A stretch of 45,985 nt of DNA from Bacteroides sp. (GTDB taxonomy: Bacteria > Bacteroidota > Bacteroidia > Bacteroidales > Muribaculaceae), in assembly GCA_014801865.1 (NCBI GenBank), contig JAAVDH010000042.1, positions 1-45,985 on the forward strand, given 5' to 3'. Below, piece after piece: positions 35,294 to 42,992 of the stretch (position 1 is its first letter; every line of letters begins with the position of its first letter). The notes beneath the pieces were generated by a model. The model was given only the letters and a program-made list of their open reading frames with translations, had not been told where the DNA came from and ran no database searches. Made by a program: the position numbers and the translations under genes.

Positions 35294-35522
35294 CATCGAG
35301 GTTATCGAAAAGTGTGGGACTCTGATCATCGGGTGGGTTGAATCCCGGCTTGGTGGGAGCTTTCAGAAGGTTGTAGAAAGTACGCTCACAGATACCATGA
35401 GCAGGATATATGTACCTGCGCCATATTTCCCGGTTGGGAATTCCTTTTTTGGCATAAAGGTCATATATCCTGTTGATCTCTGCGACACGCTTCTGATAAC
35501 TGTGGCCGGGTTTCTTACCCAT
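35286..35522 (-). CDS. small helix-turn-helix protein, candidate late regulator
   Basis: A 78-residue basic protein. Residues 10-55 (EINRIYDLYAKKGIPNREIW and ICERTFYNLL) look like a helix-turn-helix with an insertion. Mu late transcription needs small activators (Mor, C), and none else is evident here. This protein or the one at 41679-42044 could bind the dyads at 27584-27623. That is inference. It overlaps the gpG-like gene by eight bases. Confidence 0.55.
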   Translation of the reverse strand: MGKKPGHSYQKRVAEINRIYDLYAKKGIPNREIWRRYIYPAHGICERTFYNLLKAPTKPGFNPPDDQSPTLFDNLDDE

Positions 35523-35528
35523 CTTTCA

Positions 35529-35720
35529 TCAGTGTCGTTTTAAGGGTTTCGGTTTATACGGTCGGATGTCGAGCGTCATCTGACAGCTCACTGTCACCCT
35601 TCCGCTTCCTTCACACTGAAGGCAAGTATGGAATTCGCCTTCATCTCCGGCCACCCTGCCGGTTCCTTTGCAGATCCGGCAGAGGGCAACCTTGGGAGGT
35701 CGTTCTATTTCTCTCTTCAT
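35529..35720 (-). CDS. DnaJ-type zinc-knuckle miniprotein
   Basis: A 63-residue protein with two CxxCxGxG repeats (CRICKGTGRV and CLQCEGSGRV), the DnaJ central zinc-finger pattern, here free-standing. Start taken at ATG 35720; an ATG at 35759 would overlap the upstream gene. A second protein of this kind is encoded at 37302-37520. Role unknown; zinc-bound protein or nucleic-acid binding is likely. Confidence 0.7.
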   Translation of the reverse strand: MKREIERPPKVALCRICKGTGRVAGDEGEFHTCLQCEGSGRVTVSCQMTLDIRPYKPKPLKRH

Positions 35721-35748
35721 TGTCTTTTTTGTCTGCCGGACTCCGGCT

Positions 35749-36402
35749 TTAGTCCACATCGGTCATGCCAAGTGGAATGTAACACCATGCGCCCTTGTCG
35801 TTCTTGTACTGGGCGCGGATATACTTCTTGCTTATAGTCGGCTGATAGGACTCCTCGATGATGCGTACACCTTCGAGAAAGCGCTCATCACCGCTGTCCT
35901 CGGCCATCTTCCGCAGCTGAAGCACCCGACTCGCCTTGATATTCCCCTGACCGTCCCGGCTGAGAAGACGGAGCACGGCATTGACAAGTGCCTTGGTCGC
36001 ATCATCCTTGGCTTGGCTCTCGATATATTCTTTCACCATTGCCACTCCATCTTCCACCGTATCGCGGTATCCGTCGATGCAGTTCACTCCAAGGATGATC
36101 CTCAAGGTACCATCGGAGTTGGTGAAGGTGTGGCTCGCCTGATCGTCACGCGCGGTGGGGATGATCTCCGATTTCATCTTCAGGATTGCCTCGAAGTTCC
36201 CGTAAATGGTATCCTTCACTGTCTTTAGCTGTTCGCTGACTTCCCTGAGCATAGGTATTGTTGTCGCGATCTCCTCATCCACAAGGGTTGCGTACTCCTG
36301 CCGTTGCTGCTTGCGCTCTTCCTCACGGCGTTTCTTCTCGCGCTCAGCCTTGAAGGCCTCGAACTCCTTCCGCTCTTCGGCGGTCATTTCCACTTTTTCC
36401 AT
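35749..36402 (-). CDS. DUF3164-like phage protein
   Basis: A 217-residue protein with a Lys/Glu/Arg coiled coil at 8-40 and the DUF3164-type C-terminal pattern LRLLSRDGQGNIKASRVLQLRKM followed by RIIEESYQPTISKKYIRAQY. The family is common in the early region of Mu-like phages next to GemA and MuB; its function is unknown. It is encoded 23 bases after the small gene at 36426. Confidence 0.75.
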   Translation of the reverse strand: MEKVEMTAEERKEFEAFKAEREKKRREEERKQQRQEYATLVDEEIATTIPMLREVSEQLKTVKDTIYGNFEAILKMKSEIIPTARDDQASHTFTNSDGTLRIILGVNCIDGYRDTVEDGVAMVKEYIESQAKDDATKALVNAVLRLLSRDGQGNIKASRVLQLRKMAEDSGDERFLEGVRIIEESYQPTISKKYIRAQYKNDKGAWCYIPLGMTDVD

Positions 36403-36425
36403 TATATTGTCATTTTAAGTATTGA

Positions 36426-36596
36426 TTACTCATCGATTGAAAATACGATGTCATTGTCTTCGCGCGACTCGGTCGCGTCCGCTTGGCTTGTGGTCCATTC
36501 AGCAACTCCTCGCAAAATGTTGATATAGTCGGCATCATCCATTTCGGCTGTATGTAGCTGAATGTAATTCTTAATCTGTTCGAGTGTCTTGCTCAT
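36426..36596 (-). CDS. small acidic protein, 56 residues
   Basis: An open frame from ATG 36596 to TAA 36426 fills the gap between the GemA-like and DUF3164-like genes. It begins MSKTLEQIKNYIQLHTAEMD and ends strongly acidic. Two bases separate it from the upstream stop. No family recognised; the tight fit in the operon is the main support. Confidence 0.6.
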   Translation of the reverse strand: MSKTLEQIKNYIQLHTAEMDDADYINILRGVAEWTTSQADATESREDNDIVFSIDE

Positions 36597-36597
36597 A

Positions 36598-37101
36598 TCA
36601 GTTGTAGCTTGTCATGCCTGGTGAGGCAAGATTAATTAAATACGTGATTCTCTGTGTCGGGGTGGTTCTCGGAGCCTGGTCCGACTCTGACTTATTTGCC
36701 TGTCCGGCTCGGATCCATCCCTTTCGCTTGATGGATCGGAGTCTGGAGGCAAGTTCCATCAGTTCCTCTATCGACAATTGCCCGAAGGCTTTCCCTGATA
36801 TCCGGGGATGTCGGCAGAAATCGTTTATCTGCGCCCAATCGGTTGTGTCAATCTCAAGTTCCTGCATCAGCTTGAGGGCAATGCTCCGGCGACGCTTCAG
36901 TTCATCTCTGGTGCCGTTCATATCCTCAAGGGCAACGCACATGGCGTTGTATTCCTTCCACGTCATCTCCTTGAGGGAGTCCGTGCGTCCGGCGGTGTAC
37001 TGAAGTACGAACTGACGCTTTGCCTCGTCCGGTTCCCCATGAATGGTGAGCTTGTGGAAAGCGGAGTAGAACCGTCCGAAGTTAGTTACCTGCTGTTTCA
37101 T
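36598..37101 (-). CDS. GemA/gp16-like regulatory protein
   Basis: A 167-residue protein starting at ATG 37101 (MKQQVTNFGRF). The C-terminal half matches the pattern of the GemA (DUF1018) family of Mu-like phages: INDFCRHPRISGKAFGQLSIEELMELASRLRSI, here a modest Trp/Phe-rich helical domain. In Mu, GemA modulates host gene expression and replication. The start lies inside the end of the preceding gene (20-base overlap). Confidence 0.65.
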   Translation of the reverse strand: MKQQVTNFGRFYSAFHKLTIHGEPDEAKRQFVLQYTAGRTDSLKEMTWKEYNAMCVALEDMNGTRDELKRRRSIALKLMQELEIDTTDWAQINDFCRHPRISGKAFGQLSIEELMELASRLRSIKRKGWIRAGQANKSESDQAPRTTPTQRITYLINLASPGMTSYN

Positions 37102-37300
37102 TGCTCTTGTTTTGATCTTCCTTTGAGTGAAGCATCGCCTCAAGTGTCTCTATGGGCAGATAACGTGCTACCCCCAAGAAGTAGGTGTCCACAAATTCTG
37201 CAATTGCCTGTTCGGAGGCATACTCAAGATTCTTCTCTATGAATCGAGTCTTTTCGCTTCGACCTAACTGACGAAAGACCCAATCAATGTTTTGTGCCAT
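37082..37300 (-). CDS. hypothetical early phage protein, 72 residues
   Basis: A mainly helical acidic protein (MAQNIDWVFRQLGRSEK at the start). No family was recognised. It fits tightly between the zinc-knuckle gene (one base) and the GemA-like gene (overlap), so it belongs to the same transcript. Confidence 0.6.
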   Translation of the reverse strand: MAQNIDWVFRQLGRSEKTRFIEKNLEYASEQAIAEFVDTYFLGVARYLPIETLEAMLHSKEDQNKSNETAGN

Positions 37301-37301
37301 T

Positions 37302-37520
37302 TTATTTTATATTATTTGGTTTCCAATCTATTGTTACTAAAGCGATGACCTCGCCGGTTCCCTCGCAATCCGGACACATAGTTTCCCAAGGCTGTCGCTT
37401 GGTTGCCGGGAAGTAGCCTCTGCCGTGGCAGTATGGACAGGTCACAGGACGGGAGCTGAAGGCTTCCTTGTGAATTCTGCCGTCGGGCTCAAGTATGATC
37501 GTTTCTCTTCTCTTGCTCAT
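37302..37520 (-). CDS. DnaJ-type zinc-knuckle miniprotein
   Basis: A 72-residue protein with CPYCHGRGYF and CPDCEGTGEV, two CxxCxGxG units as in the DnaJ zinc domain, flanked by short basic and beta-like tails. It sits one base after the RecA-like ATPase gene. Function unknown. Confidence 0.7.
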   Translation of the reverse strand: MSKRRETIILEPDGRIHKEAFSSRPVTCPYCHGRGYFPATKRQPWETMCPDCEGTGEVIALVTIDWKPNNIK

Positions 37521-37521
37521 T

Positions 37522-38148
37522 TTATCCGATATTGTTTGAGGTTCTCAAAATTCCTTCTTCCCATACAACATAGTAGCTGCCGGGGTCTTCGGTGAAGCGT
37601 CCTTGGCAGAATGCCTTGTATCCAACCACCCGGACTTTCAGTCCTGCTATGTAGCGGAGTCTGACAGCAGCCTTACCCATTGGCTGTCCTTTATGTTCCT
37701 GTGAGATGAAGATGAAACTTTTAGCCGGGAAGCGATCTATAAGTTGCTTGGCTTGATCGTATGACCAACCTGCCACTTGAAAGCTGTCCACTATTACGAA
37801 ATGAGGACTCTTGGGTTTAGAAAGCCTCTCTACAAGTTCATCGTATGTATCACTTGTGGCTACTCTGAATCGTCCCTGTACCTCGTTCATCTTGAATCGC
37901 TCGATACGTTCCTTGAACGACTGACTGATACCTTCCTCATGTGAGAGATAGAGAGTCATGCCGTAATTGCAGAGTTCCTTGGCGAGCTGCATCACAAAGC
38001 TGCTCTTGCCGGAGGCTGACGCTCCGCTGATAAACCATGCCTCGTTGATCGTTGGAAAGCCGAATGGTCGGCTCCACTTCTCACCCCAAGGTAAGGTTTT
38101 ATAGGTCTTGGCAAGTACCTCTTTAGGACTATATGCTCGCTTGGCCAT
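37522..38148 (-). CDS. RecA/DnaB-like P-loop ATPase
   Basis: A 208-residue ATPase. Walker A GASASGKSS lies at about 42-50, Walker B FVIVDSF at about 116-122, and the SQEHKGQPMGKAAVRLRYIA segment fits the loop and terminal strand of RecA/KaiC-like folds. It is a single-domain protein. It may remodel the transposition complex or help replication; MuB is separate (38688-39566). Confidence 0.75.
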   Translation of the reverse strand: MAKRAYSPKEVLAKTYKTLPWGEKWSRPFGFPTINEAWFISGASASGKSSFVMQLAKELCNYGMTLYLSHEEGISQSFKERIERFKMNEVQGRFRVATSDTYDELVERLSKPKSPHFVIVDSFQVAGWSYDQAKQLIDRFPAKSFIFISQEHKGQPMGKAAVRLRYIAGLKVRVVGYKAFCQGRFTEDPGSYYVVWEEGILRTSNNIG

Positions 38149-38150
38149 CG

Positions 38151-38420
38151 TTACTTCTTTGAAGATTTCTTTAGTTCATCAATAAGAGCATCGGCGAATG
38201 TCAAGGAAAGTTTAGCTAAAGTGACAGGTAGCTCTTCGTCCACACCCGGCTTGAGTAATACTCCAGCTGCTATATCGGGATTAGTCATTATAGCACCCAT
38301 AAAATCCTTGGCAGACTCATATCGACGCTCCTCCCAATCCGGTTGAGCGTCCTGCGCCTTACGCATCATTCGGTTGATACTGATCACCGAATCCATATAT
38401 TGTTTCTCAATCACTGTCAT
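38151..38420 (-). CDS. hypothetical early phage protein, 89 residues
   Basis: An all-helical protein (MTVIEKQYMDSVISINRMMR at the start, Leu/Ala-rich C-terminal helix with basic end). Two bases separate it from the ATPase gene. No family recognised. Confidence 0.6.
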   Translation of the reverse strand: MTVIEKQYMDSVISINRMMRKAQDAQPDWEERRYESAKDFMGAIMTNPDIAAGVLLKPGVDEELPVTLAKLSLTFADALIDELKKSSKK

Positions 38421-38424
38421 ATCT

Positions 38425-38691
38425 TTATCGTTTTGATGTTTTGTGGGGGAACTTGTAGCACCATCCCATGATTTTTTCTAACTTGATACCTTCGGGAAGA
38501 AGGCCAAAGGTATTTACCTTCACTATCCCTAATTTGGAACATACCCGGCCTAAACGAAGGTCAATGTATCTGCCATCCTTAAAGACCACTCGGATTTCGC
38601 GTCGCTTGTTTGCTTTCGCTAACTCAGACGTAGCTTTCAAGACTCTCCTGCTGCCATCTGCGAAAGTTACCTTTATCTTGGTGTCGCTCAT
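38425..38691 (-). CDS. hypothetical early phage protein, 88 residues
   Basis: A basic, beta-rich protein (IKVTFADGSRRVLKATSEL, then EIRVVFKDGRYIDLRLGRV) that looks like two related beta hairpins in tandem. It overlaps the MuB-like gene by four bases. Function unknown; nucleic-acid binding would suit the charge. Confidence 0.6.
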   Translation of the reverse strand: MSDTKIKVTFADGSRRVLKATSELAKANKRREIRVVFKDGRYIDLRLGRVCSKLGIVKVNTFGLLPEGIKLEKIMGWCYKFPHKTSKR

Positions 38692-39566
38692 TGTCTTTTG
38701 AGTTTTTCGATTTCGGTATATACTCGGCGAAGACCGCCTCCGCTCTTCCGGGCTATCTGTCCGGGGTCGGCTCCTTCCGGAGCATTGAGCTTGGCCACTA
38801 TCTGAGCCTGTGCGAGTAGAAACTTGTCTCGCTCCTTAGAATCGTCCGGGGTCACCTTGCTGTAGCGGTCTCCGTAGCGGCTGAGCATCTCGGTGTAGCC
38901 TACCTTCTTGCATTCGATGCTCCGGTTGATCTTCTCCTTCAGACCGTCGGCTCCCATCATGTACCAGGCGCAGCATCGCTCGGTGGCGTTCCATAGAGCC
39001 TTCAGTTCCAAGAAGGCCTCGTATTGCAGGTCTCCGGCCTCGTCGAGGATGATCAGCGGATTCTCGATTGAGCGCAGGTAATACACAAGATCTTCATAAA
39101 CGTCCGCATACCGGCCTTTGCTGTCCACCCCGAATTCTCCAGCAATCCTCCTCACGAGCTTGAGCTTGGTCTTGACCTGTGAGCAGTCGATATAGATGGC
39201 GTTGGCATGGATCTTGACATAGTGCCGGGCTGTGAAGGTCTTCCCGATGTTGGGAAGGTCGCACATGATCGCACTGATACTGCTCCCTTGGCAAGCCTTC
39301 AACTGCGCTGTGATAAACTGAAATGTCGGGGTCTTTGCCACTTTCCATTCGATCTCTCCCCGGAGGCTGACTCCGAGTTTCCGGGCAATGCTTATCCAAT
39401 TGGCATCGCTCAGAACACGGTCGGTCTGACCGTTCTTTACCGCACTGTACACCGAAGTCGTTATGCCGAGAGAGGCGGCATGCTTCGCGTCACTCGGATA
39501 GTTGGCCCGGTTCGCCTTTATAGCGGCGAGAATCTTGTTTTTGATCTCTGTTGTAATCATATTCAA
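38688..39566 (-). CDS. MuB-like transposition ATPase
   Basis: A 292-residue AAA+ protein. Residues 25-68 form a helix-turn-helix (AASLGITTSVYSAVKNG), as in Mu gpB. The ATPase follows with a P-loop CDLPNIGKT at 102-110 and Walker B LIILDEAGDL at 171-180, and an R-finger-like Arg near YGDRYSKV. MuB binds target DNA, delivers it to the transposase and protects phage DNA from self-insertion. The P-loop lacks the usual first Gly (Asp instead). The gene lies directly downstream of the transposase gene (17 bases). Confidence 0.88.
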   Translation of the reverse strand: MNMITTEIKNKILAAIKANRANYPSDAKHAASLGITTSVYSAVKNGQTDRVLSDANWISIARKLGVSLRGEIEWKVAKTPTFQFITAQLKACQGSSISAIMCDLPNIGKTFTARHYVKIHANAIYIDCSQVKTKLKLVRRIAGEFGVDSKGRYADVYEDLVYYLRSIENPLIILDEAGDLQYEAFLELKALWNATERCCAWYMMGADGLKEKINRSIECKKVGYTEMLSRYGDRYSKVTPDDSKERDKFLLAQAQIVAKLNAPEGADPGQIARKSGGGLRRVYTEIEKLKRQ

Positions 39567-39583
39567 ACAGTGTTTTAATTTCG

Positions 39584-41623
39584 TTATAAGTCTTGCACGG
39601 CTCGTGAGACATAATCTTCCTCAAGACAGAATTCCTCCTTCTCTGATTCGGAAGATCCTGGCTGTCCGAGGTGGTCTGGTGCGTGGAGCGAAGCTGTTTC
39701 CGCAACGGCCTCTGCCGCTTCCTCAGTCTCCGTTTCTTCTCGCTCCATAATCCTCACACGTCCGATTGCGTGGTCTTCGACATACTTCTTGAAGTGACTG
39801 ACCTTCTTCTGCTGCTCCACGAAGATCTTTTCATCTTCCTCAGTTTGCTCGGCTCGTGCCGTGTTATAGGTTCCCACATCCTCAAGGCGATCGATATACT
39901 TGTCTCCTTGGTAAATGAACATATCGGTTACGTTACCCTCTTCATCAGTAAGGTAGAAGGCATCAACCTTGTAATCATTCGGTGCAAGCTGCTCGATGAC
40001 CTCCGTCCTACTAAGCCACCAATCCTTGTAAAGCACCCGGCAGTAGGAATTGCGCCGGATCGTTGTGCTGATCCTTTCTCCGACATACCGTGCGATCACT
40101 GCTTTGTCAAGAGGCTGAAGGTTAGGATTGATATTGGCTACAAGGACATCCCATCGGGTCATGCCCTTATATTTTTTCTGATTGGGATGAAGCGCATGGT
40201 TGTACTCATAGATGTCCCGGCGGTCATCTGCGATCAGCTCATCCCATGAGTAATATTCCTTCTCCTCGTAGGTGTTGTTTAACTCATCGAATACCTTGTT
40301 GCTCTCCGTCCGGTATTGTCTGCTCTTGGCATAGAACCTACCAATGCCGACATGGTTCCGGTGTTCGATGCTGCGCTTCTTGGCTCCATTGAACTGCTCT
40401 GCATGTTTCTCCTGTGAATTCATCGGAGCGCAGAACCGCACGAAGGGGAACATCACTCCGGCTCGTAGGAAGGAGTCTTTCCACTGACTCATCAGATGGT
40501 TCTCGACTTCCACTTCTGCAGGGCAACCCCAACCATGCCTATCAAGCAGCCGGAACATATCCCGGAACATATCCACCACAAGGTCGACATTCTTTGCTCG
40601 GTTATAGGCTGCTCCTATACAGCATCCGCTCGTTACATCGTAGGCATAATATGCCTTCGGACGGATTCTTGTGTCCTTGAGCTTGCGTGGAAGATCGCGG
40701 TCATCGAACGAAACCTTCGAGAGGGAGAATTCTCCATGATGGCGGTGCATGTGCGGCATGGTCTCGTGCATAAAGGTTGTCGGAGTCATGAGGCGATGAT
40801 CTATCAAAGCCCTGTTTTTCGGTTTGTTTAAGTAATTAGTGATTGTCGCCTCGCTCAGAACCATCGGTTCACCGTTTTTGTCAGTGAAATCGTCCGGGTT
40901 GAAAAGTTCTCCCGAATCTGGGTCATATACATCAAGCTCGCCTGTTACGAAGGAGTTGTATAATTCGAGGACGTTAGTGTTCCAAGGCTTGTTAGGCAAA
41001 ACTGCTATGCCAAGGATAAGACGCTCGGTCTTGTAATCCACCTTCCGCGCCGACTGATTGCCGAACTTGCCGCTGATTAGACAGGCATATCCGTTGGTCT
41101 TGTAGTCGTTCACCTTCTTCCGGAACCGCAGGGTTGATGCCGGAAGTGTGTGGCCAAACCGCTTACGCAGGGTCTCGATGGTCGCTGTCATCATAGACCA
41201 ATCATATTTACCGCCGAAGAGTTTCTGCGCGGTGGCTGCTCTATCATAGAGCTTGATGCAAGTATTTAGAACCGAGGCATTGGTAATATACTCCTTGGCT
41301 TTCTCTGACGGGAGTGCCACTCCGCATTGTTCTTTGGAAAAGAAGAAGGCTGTAGCTTTCTGATCCACCTCATAGTTGCTGATGATCCAACCCTCAAGAC
41401 GAGCCTGTGAGCCACCGGGATAAACCTCTTCGACTTTCTCCTTATAGCGGGCAGGGAGACTGTCAACGGCAATGAGCGCATAGCTTCCCCTTGCTCCGCC
41501 TCCACGCTGAACGACATCCACACGGTTACGGTTAGTCCAATTGCGATAATTGGCCTCCGTAACGATGCCCCCATCGAACAGTTCGCGAGTTGATATACAA
41601 AGTCTGCCGTCGCAATATTCCAT
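39584..41623 (-). CDS. MuA-like DDE transposase
   Basis: A 679-residue transposase. The N-terminus (residues 1-60) looks like the Mu-type DNA-binding region with a GGGARGSYALI turn. The RNase H-like core starts near residue 320, with the first acid D329 in YAYDVTSG and the last E409 in KHAEQFNG, followed by KKRS. 35 residues before E409 sits E374 (VENHLM) instead of the expected Asp, so the triad reads D-E-E by my alignment. A beta-barrel-like part (YVGERISTTIRRNSYCRV) and an acidic, Ala/Glu-rich C-terminus follow; in MuA the C-terminus contacts MuB. Sites at both prophage ends are its likely targets. Confidence 0.92.
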   Translation of the reverse strand: MEYCDGRLCISTRELFDGGIVTEANYRNWTNRNRVDVVQRGGGARGSYALIAVDSLPARYKEKVEEVYPGGSQARLEGWIISNYEVDQKATAFFFSKEQCGVALPSEKAKEYITNASVLNTCIKLYDRAATAQKLFGGKYDWSMMTATIETLRKRFGHTLPASTLRFRKKVNDYKTNGYACLISGKFGNQSARKVDYKTERLILGIAVLPNKPWNTNVLELYNSFVTGELDVYDPDSGELFNPDDFTDKNGEPMVLSEATITNYLNKPKNRALIDHRLMTPTTFMHETMPHMHRHHGEFSLSKVSFDDRDLPRKLKDTRIRPKAYYAYDVTSGCCIGAAYNRAKNVDLVVDMFRDMFRLLDRHGWGCPAEVEVENHLMSQWKDSFLRAGVMFPFVRFCAPMNSQEKHAEQFNGAKKRSIEHRNHVGIGRFYAKSRQYRTESNKVFDELNNTYEEKEYYSWDELIADDRRDIYEYNHALHPNQKKYKGMTRWDVLVANINPNLQPLDKAVIARYVGERISTTIRRNSYCRVLYKDWWLSRTEVIEQLAPNDYKVDAFYLTDEEGNVTDMFIYQGDKYIDRLEDVGTYNTARAEQTEEDEKIFVEQQKKVSHFKKYVEDHAIGRVRIMEREETETEEAAEAVAETASLHAPDHLGQPGSSESEKEEFCLEEDYVSRAVQDL

Positions 41624-41678
41624 TATAATTTTCTCTCCTATTCAAATTTTCCCTGCCGACAGGGCCTACTGAAAATAT

Positions 41679-42044
41679 TTATCTCAGACACCTTGCCAGA
41701 TCCTGCAAGGCGAAGATATCCATGACTCCTACATGGTTGTGTCTCGAAACCATCTTGCCATTATGCCATAATTCTCCATGGCCGTCAGCACGATAGAACG
41801 TCAGTACAGCACCATTTCCGAACCGCTGGATCATCCTCCCGTCTGCAGTGTGGATCGTCTCCATCTCCGGCAGTGTCACCATGATCACGCCGCCGCGCTC
41901 AAGCGCAGCCTTACGGATTCTACCGCGCACCCCGACTTCCGGCTTCTCCAGATCCAAGGCATTGTAGATCGTCTGGTTTGTCACTCCGAACACCCTCATC
42001 AGGAATGCCCTGTCCTCCTTAGTCACAACTATTTCCCTTCTCAT
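41679..42044 (-). CDS. small regulator-like protein with helix-turn-helix
   Basis: A 121-residue protein. Residues 8-40 (EDRAFLMRVFGVTNQTIYNA) have a helix-turn-helix look, and the rest is beta-rich with a conserved-looking FGNGAVLTFYRADGHGELWH segment. It is encoded just upstream of the transposase, the place of Ner-like regulators in Mu. A regulatory role is inferred. Confidence 0.6.
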   Translation of the reverse strand: MRREIVVTKEDRAFLMRVFGVTNQTIYNALDLEKPEVGVRGRIRKAALERGGVIMVTLPEMETIHTADGRMIQRFGNGAVLTFYRADGHGELWHNGKMVSRHNHVGVMDIFALQDLARCLR

Positions 42045-42104
42045 TTGTCTGCTTATTGAATTTTATTTATTATCTTTATAGCCTCTTTCAAAATTGAACC
42101 AATT

Positions 42105-42404
42105 ATGAATAAAAGCGAATACTACTCCTGCAAGGCTTTGAATCTTCAAAAGTATCTGGACTCAGAGAATTGCGATTTTGAGATTGAGGCAGCCCAAGGT
42201 CTCGCAAAGGCTTTCTCTATGTGGGCAAAAGTCGATTTTTTCGACAAGGAACACCGACTCCTTTCCATCACTCTCAGTTATGTATCTGACATTTTATTTT
42301 CGCCTGATCTCCTTGCTGTCATTAAAGCATTCGCTCTCGTAAACCATTATGATATAATGGGCAGCAAAGATGAAATCAGATCGGTCTATGAAGTTGAGGA
42401 ATAA
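42105..42404 (+). CDS. hypothetical protein on the opposite strand of the early operon
   Basis: A 99-residue acidic protein (MNKSEYYSCKALNLQKYLDS) with codon use that looks genuinely coding. It is transcribed rightward, against the early operon. A promoter-like TATCTTTA occurs near 42073. Its 3' end overlaps the small leftward gene 42376-42534. No family recognised. Confidence 0.55.
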   Translation: MNKSEYYSCKALNLQKYLDSENCDFEIEAAQGLAKAFSMWAKVDFFDKEHRLLSITLSYVSDILFSPDLLAVIKAFALVNHYDIMGSKDEIRSVYEVEE

Positions 42405-42534
42405 AAGAACGCTCTAAATCAACCTCTGCATCAGGGGTACATTTAGACAAGATGATTTTACCTCTGTTTCTTAGTTTGATGTAGGTCTCGTAGGATATTA
42501 TATCCAGCAAGGCCTTGACTGTCATTGTCTTCAT
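42376..42534 (-). CDS. small early protein, 52 residues
   Basis: An open frame from ATG 42534 (MKTMTVKALLDIISYETYIK) to TGA 42376. It has a plausible short helical-beta pattern (KLRNRGKIILSK) and starts eight bases after the preceding gene ends. It overlaps the 3' end of the convergent gene at 42105-42404 by 29 bases. Family unknown. Confidence 0.5.
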   Translation of the reverse strand: MKTMTVKALLDIISYETYIKLRNRGKIILSKCTPDAEVDLERSFIPQLHRPI

Positions 42535-42542
42535 TTTTTTAC

Positions 42543-42764
42543 TCACTTATTTAGTCGGTTATTAATATCTTCAATCGCTTCCTTCAGAGCGTAATGTCCG
42601 GCAACGAGTGCGTCGTAGATCTTCGACTGATCGCACTCATGTTCTGTGTGCGTAGCTTCGAACTCGGCAAGAATGACATCGGTGTCGATGACATTTCTTT
42701 CCATGATCTTCAGCAGGAGCCTTACGGTCTCCTCCGTCCTTTTCTCTGAATATTGCTTTGTCAT
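42543..42764 (-). CDS. hypothetical early phage protein, 73 residues
   Basis: A helical, acidic protein (MTKQYSEKRTEETVRLLLKI; ECDQSKIYDALVAGHYALKE). It follows the tRNA-like sequence by 16 bases in the early operon. No family recognised. Confidence 0.6.
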   Translation of the reverse strand: MTKQYSEKRTEETVRLLLKIMERNVIDTDVILAEFEATHTEHECDQSKIYDALVAGHYALKEAIEDINNRLNK

Positions 42765-42780
42765 ATCTTTTAATTTTAGA

Positions 42781-42867
42781 GGGAAGGGCAGGATTCGAAC
42801 CTGCGACCTGCTGCTTCTTGGCCATTATGGGTGCGCACCGCCGCTCTGTCCACTGAGCTACCTTCCC
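42781..42867 (-). tRNA. tRNA-like sequence, anticodon arm abnormal
   Basis: The 87-base minus-strand sequence has a perfect 7-bp acceptor stem (GGGAAGG/CCTTCCC), a D-arm (GCTC-N8-GAGC) and a perfect T-arm (GCAGG TTCGAAT CCTGC). The interval between D- and T-arms is 15 bases too long for a class I tRNA and gives no standard 5-bp anticodon stem. A CCCATAA stretch resembles the loop of a Met tRNA (CAT) but its flanks pair at only three of five positions. It may be a decayed tRNA, a tRNA with insertion, or a tRNA mimic. No CCA is encoded directly after it. Confidence 0.45.
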
Positions 42868-42992
42868 GAATTTTCCGGCGCATTTGGCAACGCCGGAGGT
42901 TCACATGTCGTGCCTTTCGGCTTTAACCGGCTCTCTTGCCGGAGGATCGCCCTCTCTTGGGTCTGACCCCTCTGTATTGTTTTATTATTTAA

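Noticed and set aside
42646..42966. Rightward frame containing GRIRTCDLLLLGH
   Set aside because: This pattern is the usual artefact of translating through a tRNA-like sequence.
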